64,000 nt of DNA, taken from contig NC_061508.1 in NCBI RefSeq assembly GCF_022539505.1, positions 89,135,276-89,199,275 on the forward strand, in the 5' to 3' direction. Made by a program: the position numbers and the translations under genes. The notes below the pieces were generated by a model that worked only from the letters and a program-made list of their open reading frames with translations, was not told the DNA's origin and ran no database searches. This DNA is from Lolium rigidum (Eukaryota > Streptophyta > Magnoliopsida > Poales > Poaceae). This document shows positions 24,529 to 37,403 of the stretch, piece by piece (within the stretch, counting starts at the first letter, position 1; each line of letters begins with the position of its first letter).

Positions 24529-24644
24529 TTACGCGCCCCCTCCATCCCGCCCTTTTCTTCCCACCCCTTCTTCAACCCCACCCCAATTCCCTCCCAAATC
24601 TCACTCTTCTCCCAATCCTCCCGCCAATTCCCAACTCTCTCCCG

Positions 24645-27600
24645 ATGCCGACGCTCCGCAGCGCCACGCTGAGCCCAGCGCAGGCGGCCACCCCCTCCCC
24701 GACGGCCGCCACCACCCCGCGCAGCGCCAAGCGCCGGCAGACCCCTCGCCGCGCAGCCGCCGATTCGGCCGATTCGGCGCAGTTCACGGCCCCGCACACG
24801 TCCCCGCTCGCCGGCGCCGGACCCGTAAGTCCCCCTCCCCCCCACCCCACCCGGATCTTCCTAACCGCCGCTCAATTACCAACCGCATCTCACCCCAATG
24901 CACACCAACTGCTCGTTGCTCGACCTCGCAGGCGGGCGCCCCGAAGATGCTCTCGGCGTCGCCGAAGTCCTCCCGGAAGCGCCTCTACGGCGACCTCGTC
25001 GCGGCGGAGAAGCCCAGGTGGAACCCGCGAGGCAAGTCTCTCTAAGATCTCTCACTTCGCTCACCCGCCAGCCGCGTTGCCTTGTCTGGGTCTGAGTCTG
25101 ACGACGGGAAACGAACCACCTTGTCCTGCAGACCCGGCGCAGATGCAGGCGGTCAAGGAGGCGCTGCACGTGGCCACGGTCCCCTCCTGCGGCTTGGTCT
25201 GCCGGGACGACGAGCAAAGGCGGGTGTTCGAGTTCTGCAAGGCGTGCGTCGAGCAGGAGAGGGCGGGGAGCCTCTACGTGTGCGGGTGCCCCGGCACCGG
25301 GAAGACGCTGTCGATTAACAAGGTCAAGGAGAGAGTGTCGCGCTGGGCTGACGAGGTATATTAGGAATTTGCAGTTTTTTTGGACCAATTTCTTGATCCA
25401 GATAGGATACATTCTCAAAGTTTCTGACATTAATGTTGTTCAGATGGGACTGGAGACACCTGATGAGTTGTCGATCAATTGCACCAACCTAGGAAGCACA
25501 TCTGACATTTTTAGTAAGGTACACATGGTTGGTTGCCAAATTATGGGCACGATCTACTTACTGATCCCTAAACTGATCGACCATGTTGTACTGATAGAGG
25601 TTTCGATGCAGATACTAGCAAAATTCCAGGTTCGGAAGAAGGCAAGTGGAAAATTATCACCACTTCAGCAACTGCAGAGCATGTTTTCCCACAAAGAGTC
25701 TGCTCCAAGAAGGATGCTGTAAGAACTATCTGTACCTGCTCATCTGTTGCAGTTTTTCTCGCCATTTTGTTCCTGCTATCTGATCTGTGTGTCACTGGTT
25801 GCCAGGTTGGTTGTTGTGGATGAGATGGACTATCTGATAACAAGAGACCGGGCTGTGCTACATGACCTTTTCATGCTTACCACCCACCAATTCTCGAGAT
25901 GCATACTAATAGGTTAGGTTTTAACAGGATATCATACCTTTGCTCCATAAAAAAGTAATTGTTTTATTCAGGTTTCAGCATGTTTTGCTCACTGATAGTT
26001 GGCTGTGTTTTCAGGAATTGCAAATGCCATAGACTTAGCAGACCGGTTTCTTCCAAAGCTTGAATCCTTAAATTGTGAGCACTTTTACCATATTTGCGCA
26101 GTGAAAATCCAATGCCTCCTTTAATTTACTAGCTAAAGTGTTTGTTGTTATATTTGCTGACATGCATGAAACTAATCCGTCATTGGCATTATGGCACTAA
26201 TTTACAGGCAAGCCACTTGTTATAACCTTCCGTGCTTATTCCAAGGATCAAATTTCCAACATAATTAATCATAGGTTAAAGGTAATTTGTTTGCCACATG
26301 ACCAATGCAGATATGTTGCACATTATTTAACTTAAACTGTTCACTGGATGTAACTTTGTATGGTGTTACTAATGCAGGCTCTAGATTATGATGTTTTTGA
26401 ACCACTGGCCATTGAATTTTGTGCTAGGGTAAGTCCAATTATCCATAAACAGGCAGTATTTTTCTGTGAGCGAGTATACATTTTTGTGTAGGGAAATCCT
26501 AGGATGTGGCTAATGAGAATATGCTATACGTTTAGTTGTTAACTTTGTTGCTTTATTCTTCTACCAGAAAGTAGCAGCAGCCTCTGGAGACATGAGAAAA
26601 GCTCTTGGTGTCTGCAGGTAATTTCCTCCTCTTGCACAATATTACTTTGGAATCTGCCACATCCATTATTAGAGCTGATAAAACATAACACATATCCTTT
26701 ATTTAAACAATTCTGGATATGGTTGATGCTTCTGTACACCTTAAAATGATGATTCTCCTATTATCTATTCCAGGAGTGCTGTGGAGGTATTTGAATCAAG
26801 ACTACAAGATTCTTCCAAACAAGGATTTGGAGTTGTAAGTTCGTTAATACCTCAGCTTATTCTTTTTTTTGTGAAGACTGTAAATGTAAATTAGGTTGTT
26901 TACACATCCAGACCAAACCAGACCTTGGCATGCACATCGTTCTAACTTGTGCCTTTAGTTCATCTGCTGGGCCACATTCTACATTTCTACTGTGTTGAAG
27001 TGAATGTGGTCTGGCTATCTATGGAACAACATCAATGATTAGGATTGAAAGTTGAACCTATTTTCCTCTTCTAAATCTTTTGAAAGAATAGTATACTAAA
27101 TAATCTGGCTAGCACTGAACTACATGCTTTTGCTGTATGCCTGTATCTGCTGCAATTGCTATTGCCAATGAGTTTAATGTTCTGTTGAGAAGATTATCAC
27201 TTCCTAATTCTTAACTTCACTGGTTATAAACCCATTTTCTTCATTGTCCTTCTTACAGGTGACATTTGACCATATGGATACTGCCTTGTCAAAGGTATTC
27301 AAGCCAGTGGTAGTAAATAGCATACTGTGTCTTCCCCAACACCAACAGGTAATGACCGATTTATCATGCCATCTTCCAGTTAAAGTAGCTTTTGCTACAA
27401 TTTGTTCCTGAAATTTCATAATCACACATGCCATGTTGGTTGGCCAGATGGTACTGTGTGCATTGGCAAATACCTTTCAGCATTGCAAGAAAAAGGCTAC
27501 TACTCTAGGAGAGGTAATATTTGCCAAGTGATATTCTGAAAGAACACACTTGATCACACCATTCTGTACATTTATGAAGTTCTAACGTATCGATATATAT

Positions 27601-28006
27601 CTTGTTACAGCTCAACAAATCATACATAGAAATTTGCAGATCAAGCCAAGTGCCAGCAGTTGGGATGCTTGAATTTTCTAACATGTGCATGATTTTGAGC
27701 GATCAGGTATGCAAACACCCATGTCTCCATATGCATCAATAATACTCCAAAATATTTTTGAGTGCTTATGGAGTTTGCATTTCAGGGATACTTGAAGCTA
27801 GGGCAATCCAAGGAAGATAAACTCAGGAGAGTAACTCTTCAGATTGACATTTCAGATATCACATTTGCGTTTAAGGTGCGGGCAGAATTTCTTACTCCTG
27901 TAAGTATACCCATATGTCTGTTTTGTTTCTGTTGTACTAATTGATTCCTTTCATGATGCAGGATAGCCGATTCTTTCAGAAGTGTCTCGAGCAACCAAAG
28001 TTTTAG
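24645..28006 (+). CDS. CDC6: cell division control protein 6 (CDC6), 16 exons, apparently intact
   Basis: CDC6 is an AAA+ ATPase that binds ORC at origins and loads the MCM2-7 helicase in G1, acting in the nucleus. Exons: 24645-24824, 24932-25031, 25132-25355, 25444-25518, 25612-25718, 25806-25912, 26015-26074, 26208-26281, 26378-26428, 26568-26617, 26774-26834, 27259-27348, 27448-27513, 27611-27706, 27786-27875, 27962-28006; 1,476 nt, 491 aa. Intron 2 has a GC donor (GGCAAGT); all others are GT-AG. Visible motifs: CDK-type S/T-P sites (T24-P-R, T33-P-R, S70-P-K) around basic KRRQTPRR (residues 29-36), a possible RxxL degron near 75-82, Walker A GCPGTGKT (145-152), Walker B LVVVDE (230-235), sensor-1 Asn268 (IGIANA) and sensor-2 Arg336 (SGDMRKAL). 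A winged-helix region follows to the end. The length is near plant CDC6 (about 500 aa), and the lack of BAH/PHD domains excludes ORC1. Exon joins are inferred from frame and splice sites. Confidence 0.95.
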
Positions 28007-29700
28007 TTAGAACACTGTGCTTCCTTTATAGGTGCATAAGTTATCTCTGTATCCAAGAATGCCCAAAAAGCTCAGGTGCATTTTAAAACTGTGCCATTCT
28101 TCCTGCGTTCAGCTAACTGTGGTCTTCTGCTCCTGCTTCTATAGATTTCTTACAGCTATGTGTTTATTTTCTTGAATCAGGTGCTTTCAGTCCATTGTAT
28201 CAACGCATGGTAATTTTTCAGTCAGTCCTCACTGCTGTTACCAGGATTGTTGATTTATGAAGAAACTCTTTTTCTTGCTGCCGAAAGTGTACATGCACTG
28301 AGTTCTGTACTTCTCATACAGTTTTCCAAAAGATAGTTGGTTTTACTTGGATTTTTCATTTTTCTTTCTTTTATAGCAATTGATCAAGTAGTCACCCATT
28401 GTTGTACCAACAATTTATGTTAGTAAGAGCACTAATATAGAATTGGAACATTTTTCATTTGAGTCGGCAAAGCAATTGTACACCAGTGACAATTTTAGTC
28501 AAGTGGTCCTTTCCATTTGGGCCTGTCAATGGAAATATGATTTTCTGAGGAATCGGGACCTCTATGTTCACTCATTAAAATGCTTGCTATTCTTCCTGTT
28601 ATTCTTCGAGTTGCAAAAAACATATATGGAAAGATTTGTAAGGTGTTCAAATTTCAACTCTGGGTAATTCAGAAAGAGAGTGCCCTAGCTGTTGGCACTA
28701 TTTCTCATTGGTGTTCGGCTGGTTCCTTCTGCATGTGTTGGCTCATTTGTGTCTATGGTTTGGATAAAGCTCATCAAAAGTTAGTTCTTTGTGTTAATGG
28801 TGGTAGCGGTTTAACGGTTAAGGCATGCTAACTGGAATAAAAGTGTCATGGCTGTTCCACCAACTTATCTTTCTGACCATATGGCGACGAAGTAGTGGTT
28901 GGAAGAGACAGATTCAAGCCTTGACATTTAGAACAACTCTAGCAGATACCCTGTTTTTCTGGCCTTTATAATGGTTTTGTAGACTCCTCTTAACAGTTAC
29001 TCCTCTTAACAGTTCCTGATGGTTTTTACAGACTTTGCATCAGCGCACAAAGTCAACTGTTCTGCACTGGATCTATATAAATGTCATCACAAATGTTCTT
29101 CACAATAACATACACATTAAAGAAATTTCTGATATTGGCACTATTCAATAGCATAAATAACAAACAAGTTCAAGAAAATTCATCAAAGTTCTCCCATAAG
29201 CATCACCCATCACCACCAGAGGACCCTACACTCCTTGTAACCAAGATATCATCAAACCCACGCTCCCCTCAAGGGCCACAAGGCTCTTGCCTCCCTTTTC
29301 TCACTTTCCCTCCTCCACCTTGTTTCCCTCCTTCACTTCTCCTTCCTCTTCCTTCTTTTCCCATCTTCCTCTTCTCTCTTCTCACTTCCCCTCCTCCTCT
29401 TCCTCCTTTTCCCAACCTACAGGTTCTTCTCCTGCCGTCCTCCTCGAGCTCCTCCTGCTTTGGTCGCCACAAAGAGGAGTCCGACCTTTGTAGCCTACGA
29501 CCATGGCAACTGGCGGCGGGGTGCTCCAGGGGTGGCGGGATTGAGGCGGCATGCTCCAGCATGCGGCGGCGTGCTTCAAGGGCAGTGAGCTCGTCTAGAT
29601 CTTACGGGACATGGACTCGATCGCATTTTCATTTTCTTCTCAGGGTTCTTGTTGTAAAAGTGCACACTAGTCCATGAGGCATTTCTTGTTTTCTGAAAAA
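28007..29700. other. CDC6 3' flank, no further gene recognised
   Basis: The first few hundred bases are AT-rich and probably contain the 3' UTR; I cannot place the poly(A) site. ACAACTCTAGCAGATACC near 28932 resembles a TIR-element terminus, but no partner was found. A CT-rich tract (about 29290-29480) followed by a short GC-rich segment is probably element debris. ORFs here look like compositional accidents. Confidence 0.4.
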
Positions 29701-29739
29701 GAATACCGCCAACGCACCATAGGGTGCGCCGGAAATATA

Positions 29740-29961
29740 TGATGTCTTATAGCATCACTCTTGGCCCAACTACCCACTTAGAAGAACCAAAGAACCAACC
29801 TAGCTATGGAGGTATGCAATGGACCTACAACCACTTAGCCGAGTGATCTAGGGAGGTCATGGAGGGGACTAGCTAGGAACGAAACCGTTCCAATACGAGG
29901 TAGCATGGGAGATTCATAAATAATTCCCAGCTACACTTACTCGGCAATGGACCACGGGGGG
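29740..29961 (+). pseudogene. L1-type LINE ORF2, upstream fragment (endonuclease-RT linker)
   Basis: The last 80 bp read in frame as 'FQYEVAWEIHK', then 'LTRQWTTG', the linker between endonuclease and reverse transcriptase of grass L1 LINEs. The frame continues at 57793 as 'GQCHSMEELQGKLLSL' once element A and one GGGGG duplication are removed. There is one in-frame stop before the junction. The 5' limit of the LINE could not be set; 29740 is approximate. Confidence 0.6.
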
Positions 29962-31359
29962 TGATACGTCCAAAACGTATCCACTTTCCCGAACACTTTT
30001 GCTATTGTTTTGCCTCTAATTTGTGTATTTTGGATGCAACTAACACGGACTAACGCTGTTTTCAGCATAACTGATCTGGTGTCTCGTTTTTGTGCGTAAA
30101 TCCAACTTTCGGGAAAATCCTCGGAATTTATGCGGAAGGTCCTATTTTCCCGGAATATTGGCGGAGCCGAAGGGCGAGCCGGTGGGGGCCCGAGGGCCCC
30201 ACACACTAGGCCGGCGCGGCCCAGGAGGGGCCCGCACGGCCCTAGTGTGTGGCGGCCTCGGCCGGCCTCCGACGCCCTCCTTCGGACTACTTATTGCCTT
30301 CGACCTAAAAACGCACGGGAGAAAGTCGAAACTCGCCAGAAGCCATCCAGTACGCCGCCACCATCGCGAAACTCCGTCTCGGGACCAGAAACTCCGTTCT
30401 GGCACTCCGCCGGGACGGGGAATTGGAGGAGATCATCGCCATCATCATCACCGACGCCTCTCCATCGACCAGCCATGTTTCCCCCATCCATGTGTGAGTA
30501 ATTCCCCCGCTGTAGGCTGAAGGGGATGGTAGGGATTGGATGAGATTGGTCATGTAATAGCATAAGATTGTCAGGGCATAGTGCCTAGTGTCCGTAATTG
30601 GTACTTTTATGATATTGTTGCAACTTGTTATGCTTAATGCTTGTCACTAGGGCCCGAGTGCCATGATCTCAGATCTGAACATGTTATCGATTCATTATGA
30701 TATTCATTGCTTTATCTTACCTGCAAGTTGTATACACGTGTTGCTGTCCGGAACCCGAGGCCCCAAAGTGACAGAAATTGGAACAACCGAAGGGGATGGC
30801 GGTGACATGAGGATCACATGTGTTCACGGAGTGTTAATGCTTTGCTCCGGTGCTCTATTAAAAGGAGTGCCTTAATTTCCAGTAGATTCTCTAGAGGCCC
30901 GGCTGCCACCGGCTGGTAGGACAAAAGATGTTGTGCAAGTTTTTCATTGCGAGCACGTACGACTATATATGGAACACATGCCTATTGATTGATTAGTACT
31001 TCGATACCGTTTTATTATTATTTGCAAATGCCCTGCTTAGATTGTTACATGAGTTTCTCTCATCCATGCAACGCCCGTTCATCCATCCCTGTGCCTACAG
31101 TATTTTAATCCTGCTGTTTACTATAATCACTACTGCTGTCTTTGTTACTCTGGTCGTTGTTATTTCACCACTGCTACTCGCTATAAAACTATTACTACCG
31201 ATAAACTCTTGCGAGCAAGTCCGTTTCCAGTGCAGACTGAATTGACAACTCCGCTGTTAAGGCTTTCAAGTATTCTTTGTCTCCCCTTGTGTCGAATCAA
31301 TAAATTGAGTTTTACTTCCCTCGAAGACTGTTGCGATCCCCTATACTTGTGGGTTATCA
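29962..31359 (+). repeat. 5' LTR of element A
   Basis: It starts TGATACGTCCAAAACGTATC and ends GTGGGTTATCA. A GC-rich palindrome (about 30200-30255, ACACACTAGG opposed to CCTAGTGTGT) lies just before a TACTTATTGCC promoter-like stretch, and AATAAA lies near the 3' end. The partner LTR at 56390-57792 differs by scattered substitutions and many one- or two-base indels. Confidence 0.93.
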
Positions 31360-31370
31360 AGACTATTTTC

Positions 31371-31388
31371 TGACCCCGTTGCCGGGGA
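31371..31388 (+). other. primer binding site of element A (tRNA-Asp type)
   Basis: TGACCCCGTTGCCGGGGA lies 11 bp inside the LTR and differs at two positions from the tRNA-Asp complement. Element C has the same spacing with one mismatch. Confidence 0.8.
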
Positions 31389-31631
31389 GGCATAGCTCTA
31401 CTCATAAGTTCACCTGGGGAGTACACTCTACCTCTCTCTCTGTTTTTGTTTTATTTTATTTTGTTTTGCTTAGTTTACTTTTGTCTAGTTTACTTGTGCT
31501 TAGTTTATTTCTGTCTAGTATTATTTTGCTTAGTTTACTTTCGTCTAGTTTATTTTTGTCTTGTTTTATTTTCCTCATATACCAAAAAATCCATAAAAAT
31601 TTGAAAAATCGAAAAATTAAAAACTGCTATT

Positions 31632-33000
31632 ATGGGAGAACCTACAACCTATTTTGAGCTTATTGAATTATATAATAACTATAGAGAATCAAGAACGGGA
31701 AAAGTTATGAGTGCTGTGATACAAAAGCTGAATACAATTGCTAAAATCTTGCTTAAACGCCATGATATAAACTGTTGCTCTAAACAGGATACTAAACATC
31801 TTAAATTTCAATGTGGCTTTAGTGAGGAAGTTTTAATTAAGAACTATAATTGGAATAGCTATATTCATTTTGGGTTCGAAGAAGTAGAACAATTTGTCTT
31901 ATTTATGGGAACCTCTGAGATAGAATCCTTCATTGCTAGAAATTATGAAACTTGTGTTGTTTGTAAGGACCTTAAAGATTATGTCTCTTCTATCCTTAAT
32001 TTTTGCATAGAAAGCTACAGTGATAATCCTTATATCATTGATTATAAAGAGAGACTCATTAATGCACAAGAATGCACTCACAATTTGCAGGAACCAGTGA
32101 AAGAAGAAATTGATGAACTTCGAAAGCTCATTGGATGAAAAAGAGGAGGAAATTGATGAACCTGAAAGCTCATTAGATGAAAAAGAAGAGGAGAGTGATG
32201 AACAAAAGGAGGAAGAATGGATTAGCTACCCATGCCAACCTTCTAATGAGAGTAACTCTTTATCTCTTACACTATTTGATTGTCCTCCATGCTTACCAAA
32301 GGAGGTTGAATGTTATGTTCCTGTGGATTCTCTTGAAATATTCCCTATGAGTAAAACTTGTGAGAATAATTATGCTACTGTTAGTCATGATAATCCATGC
32401 TATTTTGATAAATCTTATGATAATGCTTTGTTTGTGCCTCGATGTCGAAATGCATGGTACTAAAGAGTTTTGCTTGGCAAATGTTTATGATAAATCTCTA
32501 GATGATGGTCCTATGTTACTTGATACTATTAATTGTACTACTAATGAAAATGGGATTGGAGAGTTCTTGACTTTATCTATGAGTCCCATATCTTTTGAGA
32601 TTGATCAATCATCTTGTTATATTATTGATAAAAGTGGATTTGAACGTTTTAGTCCCACTATTTTTGAGCTTGATAAAAATTATGTGTTTATGGATCATGA
32701 AAGTATGCTGCATGTGATAGTTATGTTGTTAAGTTTGTTCATGAAGCTACTGAAAATTATTATGAGAGAGGAAAATATGGTTGTAGAAATTTGCATGGTA
32801 CTAAAACACCTCTCTATATGCTGAAAATTTTGAAGTTATTCTTGTTTTATCTTCCTATGCTTGTCACTTTGTTCGTCATGAATTTATTTGTGTACAATAT
32901 TCCTATGCATAGGAAGTGGGTTAGACTTAAATGTGTTTTGAACTTGCTTTTTGATGCTCTCTTTTGCTTCAACTCTTATTTCTTGCGAGTGCATCATTAA
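31632..33000 (+). pseudogene. conserved ORF of the non-autonomous gypsy clan, copy in element A
   Basis: This is the same unknown protein as at 9514-10880. It begins MGEPTTYFELIELYNNY and ends FLRVHH. The frame shifts near 32115 (before the acidic EPESSLDEKEEE repeats), near 32440 (an extra C after LFVP) and near 32700 (after DHE). The C-terminal part holds a hydrophobic stretch (LKLFLFYLPMLVTLFVMN, about 32830-32885) followed by basic residues. Apart from these shifts, codon-level agreement with element C is high across about 1.3 kb. Function unknown; the hydrophobic tail recalls env-like ORFs of Athila elements, but no homology is claimed. Confidence 0.75.
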
Positions 33001-33429
33001 AATCGCTGAGCCCATCTTAATGGCTATAAAGAAAGCACTTCATGGGAGATAACCCATGTGTTTATTTTGCTACTGTTTTGTTATGTTTTGGAAGTTGTTA
33101 CTACTGTAGCAACCTCTCCTTATCTTTATTTTATTGCAATGTTGTGCCAAGTGAAGTCTCTAATAGAAGGGTGATGCTAGATTTGGATTTCTGCGCGTAA
33201 ACGCATTTCTTGCTCGTCACGAATGCGGGTATGATTCTCTGTAGGTAACTCAGAAAAATATTCCAATTTACGTGAGGGATCCTCAGATATGTACGCAACT
33301 TTCATTAGTTTTGAGTTTTCTGATTTGAGCAACGGAAGTACCTCTTAAAAATTCGTGTTTACTGGCTGTTCTGTTTTGACAGATTCTATCTCTGTTTTTT
33401 GCATTGTATCTTGTGGACTTTAAGCAAGG

Positions 33430-34929
33430 TGATGTCTACGGGAGCTTCTATTCTTGTAGACAGTGTTGGGCCTCCAAGAGCAGAGGTTTGTAGAACAGCA
33501 GCAAGTTTCCCTTAAGTGGATACCCAAGGTTTATCGAACTCAGGGAGGAAGAGGTCAAAGATATCCCTCTCATGCAACCCCGCAACCACAAAGCAAGAAG
33601 TCTCTTGTGTCCCCAACACACCTAATAGGTGCACTAGTTCGGCGAAGAGATAGTGAAATACAGGTGGTATAAATAAGTATGAGCAAGTAGCAACGGTGCC
33701 GGAAAAGTGCTTGCCGGCGTGTAGTTGATGGTGGTAATATTGCAGCAGATAGTAACACGATAGAAACAAGTAAACAAGCAGTAGTAACTCAAGCAGTATT
33801 TAGGAACAAGGCCTAGGGATTAGACTTTCACTAGTGGACACTCTCAACTTTGATCACATAACAGAATAGATAAATGCATACTCTACACTTTTGTTGGATG
33901 ATGAACACATTGCGTAGGATTACACGAACCCTCAATGCCGGAGTTAACAAGCTCCACAATAATGCTCATGTTTTAGTAACCTTTAGTGTAAGATAGATCA
34001 ACAGACTAAACCAAGTACTAGCATAGCATGCACACTCGTCACCTTCATGCATATGTAGGAGGAATAGATCACATCAATATTATCATAGCAATAGTTAACT
34101 TCTCAATCTACAAGAGATCATGATCATAGCATAAACCAAGTACTAACATGGTGCACGCACCGTCACCTTTGCACACATGCAGGAGGAATAAAACTACTTT
34201 AATAACACATCACTAGAGTAGCACATAGATAAATTGTGATACAAACTCATATGAATCTCAATGAGATCATTGTATTGAAGTACATGGAAGAGAGATGAAC
34301 CACATAGCTACCGGTACAACCCCGAGCCTCGATGGAGAACTACTCCCTCCTCATGGGGGCAGCAGCGGTGATGAAGATGGCGGTGGAGATGGCAGCGGTG
34401 TCGATGGAGAAGCCTTCCGGGGGCACTTCCCCGCTCCGGCAGGGTGCCGGAACAGAGACTCCTGTCCCCCAGATCTTGGCTTCGCGATGGCGGCGGCTCT
34501 GGAAGGTTTTCGTGGGTTTCGTCAATTGTCATCGAGGTTTTAGGTCACGACGACTTAAATAGGCGAAGAGTCGGAGTCGGAGGGCTGAAGGGCTGGCCAA
34601 ACCCTAGGGGGGCGCGGGCCCCCCCTAGGCCGCGCCAGGGCATGGTGTGGTGGGCCTGTGCCCCCCCTCTGGTCCCTCTCGTGTGTTCTGGATGCTTCCG
34701 GGGATTCTAAGATCTTTGGCGTTGATTTCGTCCGATTCCGAGAATATTTCGTTACTAGGATTTCTGAAACCAAAAACAGCGAAAACGAGAACCGGCACTT
34801 CGGCATCTTGTTAATAGGTTAGTTCCGTAAAATGCACGAATATGACATAAAGTGTGCATATAACATGTAGATAACATCAATAATGTGGCATGGAACACAA
34901 GAAATTATCGATACGTCGGAGACGTATCA
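33430..34929 (-). repeat. 3' LTR of element B
   Basis: The minus strand starts TGATACGTCTCCGACGTATC and ends CCGTAGACATCA. It has CCTATTTAAG as a TATA-like box (about 34553-34563), just upstream of which (minus sense) lies a GC-rich palindrome at about 34605-34645. Confidence 0.93.
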
Positions 34930-34944
34930 GCATCCCCAAGCTTA
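34930..34944 (-). other. polypurine tract of element B
   Basis: The minus strand reads TAAGCTTGGGGATGC directly before the 3' LTR. Confidence 0.75.
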
Positions 34945-37403
34945 GTTCTGCTCGTCCCGAGCAGGTAAAACGATAACAAAGATAATTTCTGGAGTGACAT
35001 GCCATCATAAACTTGATCATACTATTTGTAAAGTATATGTAGTGAATGCAGCGATCAAAACAATGTGTATGACATGAGTAAACAAGTGAATCATAAAGCA
35101 AAGACTTTTCATGAATAGCACTTCAAGACAAGCATCAATAAGTCTTGCATAAGAGTTAACTCACAAAGCAATAATTCAAAGTAAAGGTATTGAAGCAACA
35201 CAAAAGAAGATTAAGTTTCAGCGGTTGCTTTCAACTTATAACATGTATATCTCATGGATATTGTCAACATAGAGTAATATAATAAGTGCAATAAGCAAGT
35301 ATGTAGGAATCAATGCACAGTTCACACAAGTGTTTGCTTCTTGAGGTGGAGAAAGATAGGTGAACTGACTCAACATAAAAAGTAAAAGAAAGGTCCTTCA
35401 AAGAGGAAAAGCATCGATTGCTATATTTGTGCTAGAGCTTTGGTTTTTGAAAACATAAAGAGAGCATAAAAGTAAAGTTTTGAGAGGTGTTTGTTGTTGT
35501 CAACGAATGGTAGTGGGCACTCTAACTACCTCATCAACCAGACTTTCAAGAGCGGCTCCCATGAAGGACGTTATCTCTACCAAGCAAGGTAGATCATCCC
35601 TCTTCTCTTTTGTTTACACATGTACTTTAGTTTAGTTTTTCTTTATTTATGGATGACACTCCTCCCAACCTTTTGCTTACACAAGCCATGGCTAACCGAA
35701 TCCTCGGGTGCCTTCCAACATTCACATACCATGGAGGAGTGTCTATTTGCAAAATTAAGTTGCTTACCGATGAATCAGAGCAAAACATGCGAAGAGAATT
35801 ATCAATGAAAGTTAATTAATCGGGGCCGGGAACCCCATTGCCGACTCTTTTTGCAAAATTATTGGATAAGCGGATGTGCCACTAGTCCATTGTGAAAGTC
35901 CGTCGAAGTAAATGACAAGATCGAAAGATAAAACACCACATACTTCCTCATGAGCTATAAAACATTGACACAAATAAGAGGTGATAAATTTTGAATTATT
36001 TAAAGGTAGCACTCAAGCAATTTACTTTGGAATGGCGGAGAAATACCATGTAGTAGGTAGGTATGGTGGACACAAATGGCATAGTGGTTGGCTCAAGTAT
36101 TTTGGATGCATGAGAAGTATTCCCTCTCGATACAAAGTTTAGGCTAGCAAGGTTATTTGAAACAAACACAAGGATGAACGGTACAACAAAACTCACATAA
36201 AAGACATATTATAAACATTATAAGACTCCACACCGTCTTCCTTGTTGTTCAAAACTCAATACTAGATATTATCTAGACCTTAGAGAGACCAATTATGCAA
36301 ACCAAATTTTAGCATGCTCTATGTATTTCTTCACTAATAGGTGCAAAGCATATGATGCAAGAGCTTAAACATGAGCACAACAATTGCCAAGTATCACATT
36401 ACCCAAGACATTTATAGCAATTACTACATGTATCATTTTCCAATTCCAACCATATAACAATTTAACGAAGAGGAAACTTCGCCATGAATATTATGAGCTA
36501 AGAACACATGTGTTCATATGAACCAGTGGAGCGTGTCTCTCTCCCACACAAGCATGATGTAATCCAATTTATTCAAACAAAAACAAAAACAAAAACAAAC
36601 CGACGCTCCAAGAAAAAGCACATAAGATGTGGCCGAATAAAAATGTAGTTTCAGGGAGGAACTCGATAATTTGTCGATGAAGAAGGGGATGCCTTGGGCA
36701 TCCCCAAGCTTAGACGCTTGAGTCTTCTTGATATATGCAGGGGTGAACCACCGGGTGCATCCCCAAGCTTAGAGCTTTCACCCTCCTTGATCATGTTGCA
36801 TCATACTCCTCTCTTGACCCTTGAAAACTTCCTCCACACCAAACTCGAAACAACTCATTAGAGGGTTAGTGGACAATAAAAATTAACATGTTCAGAGGTG
36901 ACACAATCATTCTTAACACTTCTGGACATTGCATAAAGCTACTGGACATTAATGGATCAAAGAAATTCATCCAACATAGCAAAAGAGGCAATGCGAAATA
37001 AAAGGCAGAATCTGTCAAAACAGAACAGTCCGTAAAGATGGATTTTATTAGGCCACCAGACTTGCTCAAACGAAAATGCTCAAATTGAATGAAAGTTGCG
37101 TACATATCTGAGGATCACTCACGTAAATTTGCATAATTTTCTGAGTTACCTACTGAGCATTAGACCCAGATTCGTGACAGCAAAGAAATCTGTTTCTGCG
37201 CAGTAATCCAAATCTAGTACTTACTTTACTATCAAAGACTTTACTTGGCACAACAAAACACAAAACTAAGATAAGGAGAGGTTGCTACAGTAGTAAACAA
37301 CTTCCAAGACACAAATATAAAACAAAGTACTGTATCAAAATAACACATGGGTTATCTCCCAAGAAGTTCTTTCTTTTTAGCCGTTAAGATGGGCTCAGCA
37401 GTT

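Noticed and set aside
24015..24845. 276-codon minus-strand ORF over the CDC6 promoter and first exon
   Set aside because: It is antisense to CDC6 exon 1 and its GC-rich leader, with Gly/Arg-rich composition and no domain; it is a shadow of CDC6.
24876..25430. 184-codon minus-strand ORF within CDC6
   Set aside because: It runs antisense to CDC6 exons 2 and 3 and the introns between them. The conserved CDC6 protein on the other strand explains the open frame.
24645..28006. ORC1 as an alternative identity for the AAA+ gene
   Set aside because: ORC1 is much longer and has BAH/PHD domains before the ATPase; this protein is 491 aa with a short CDK-site-rich N terminus, as in CDC6.
29081..29677. 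198-codon ORF downstream of CDC6
   Set aside because: Most of it is a CT-rich tract giving Pro/Ser/Leu repeats; there is no domain and no start context worth calling.
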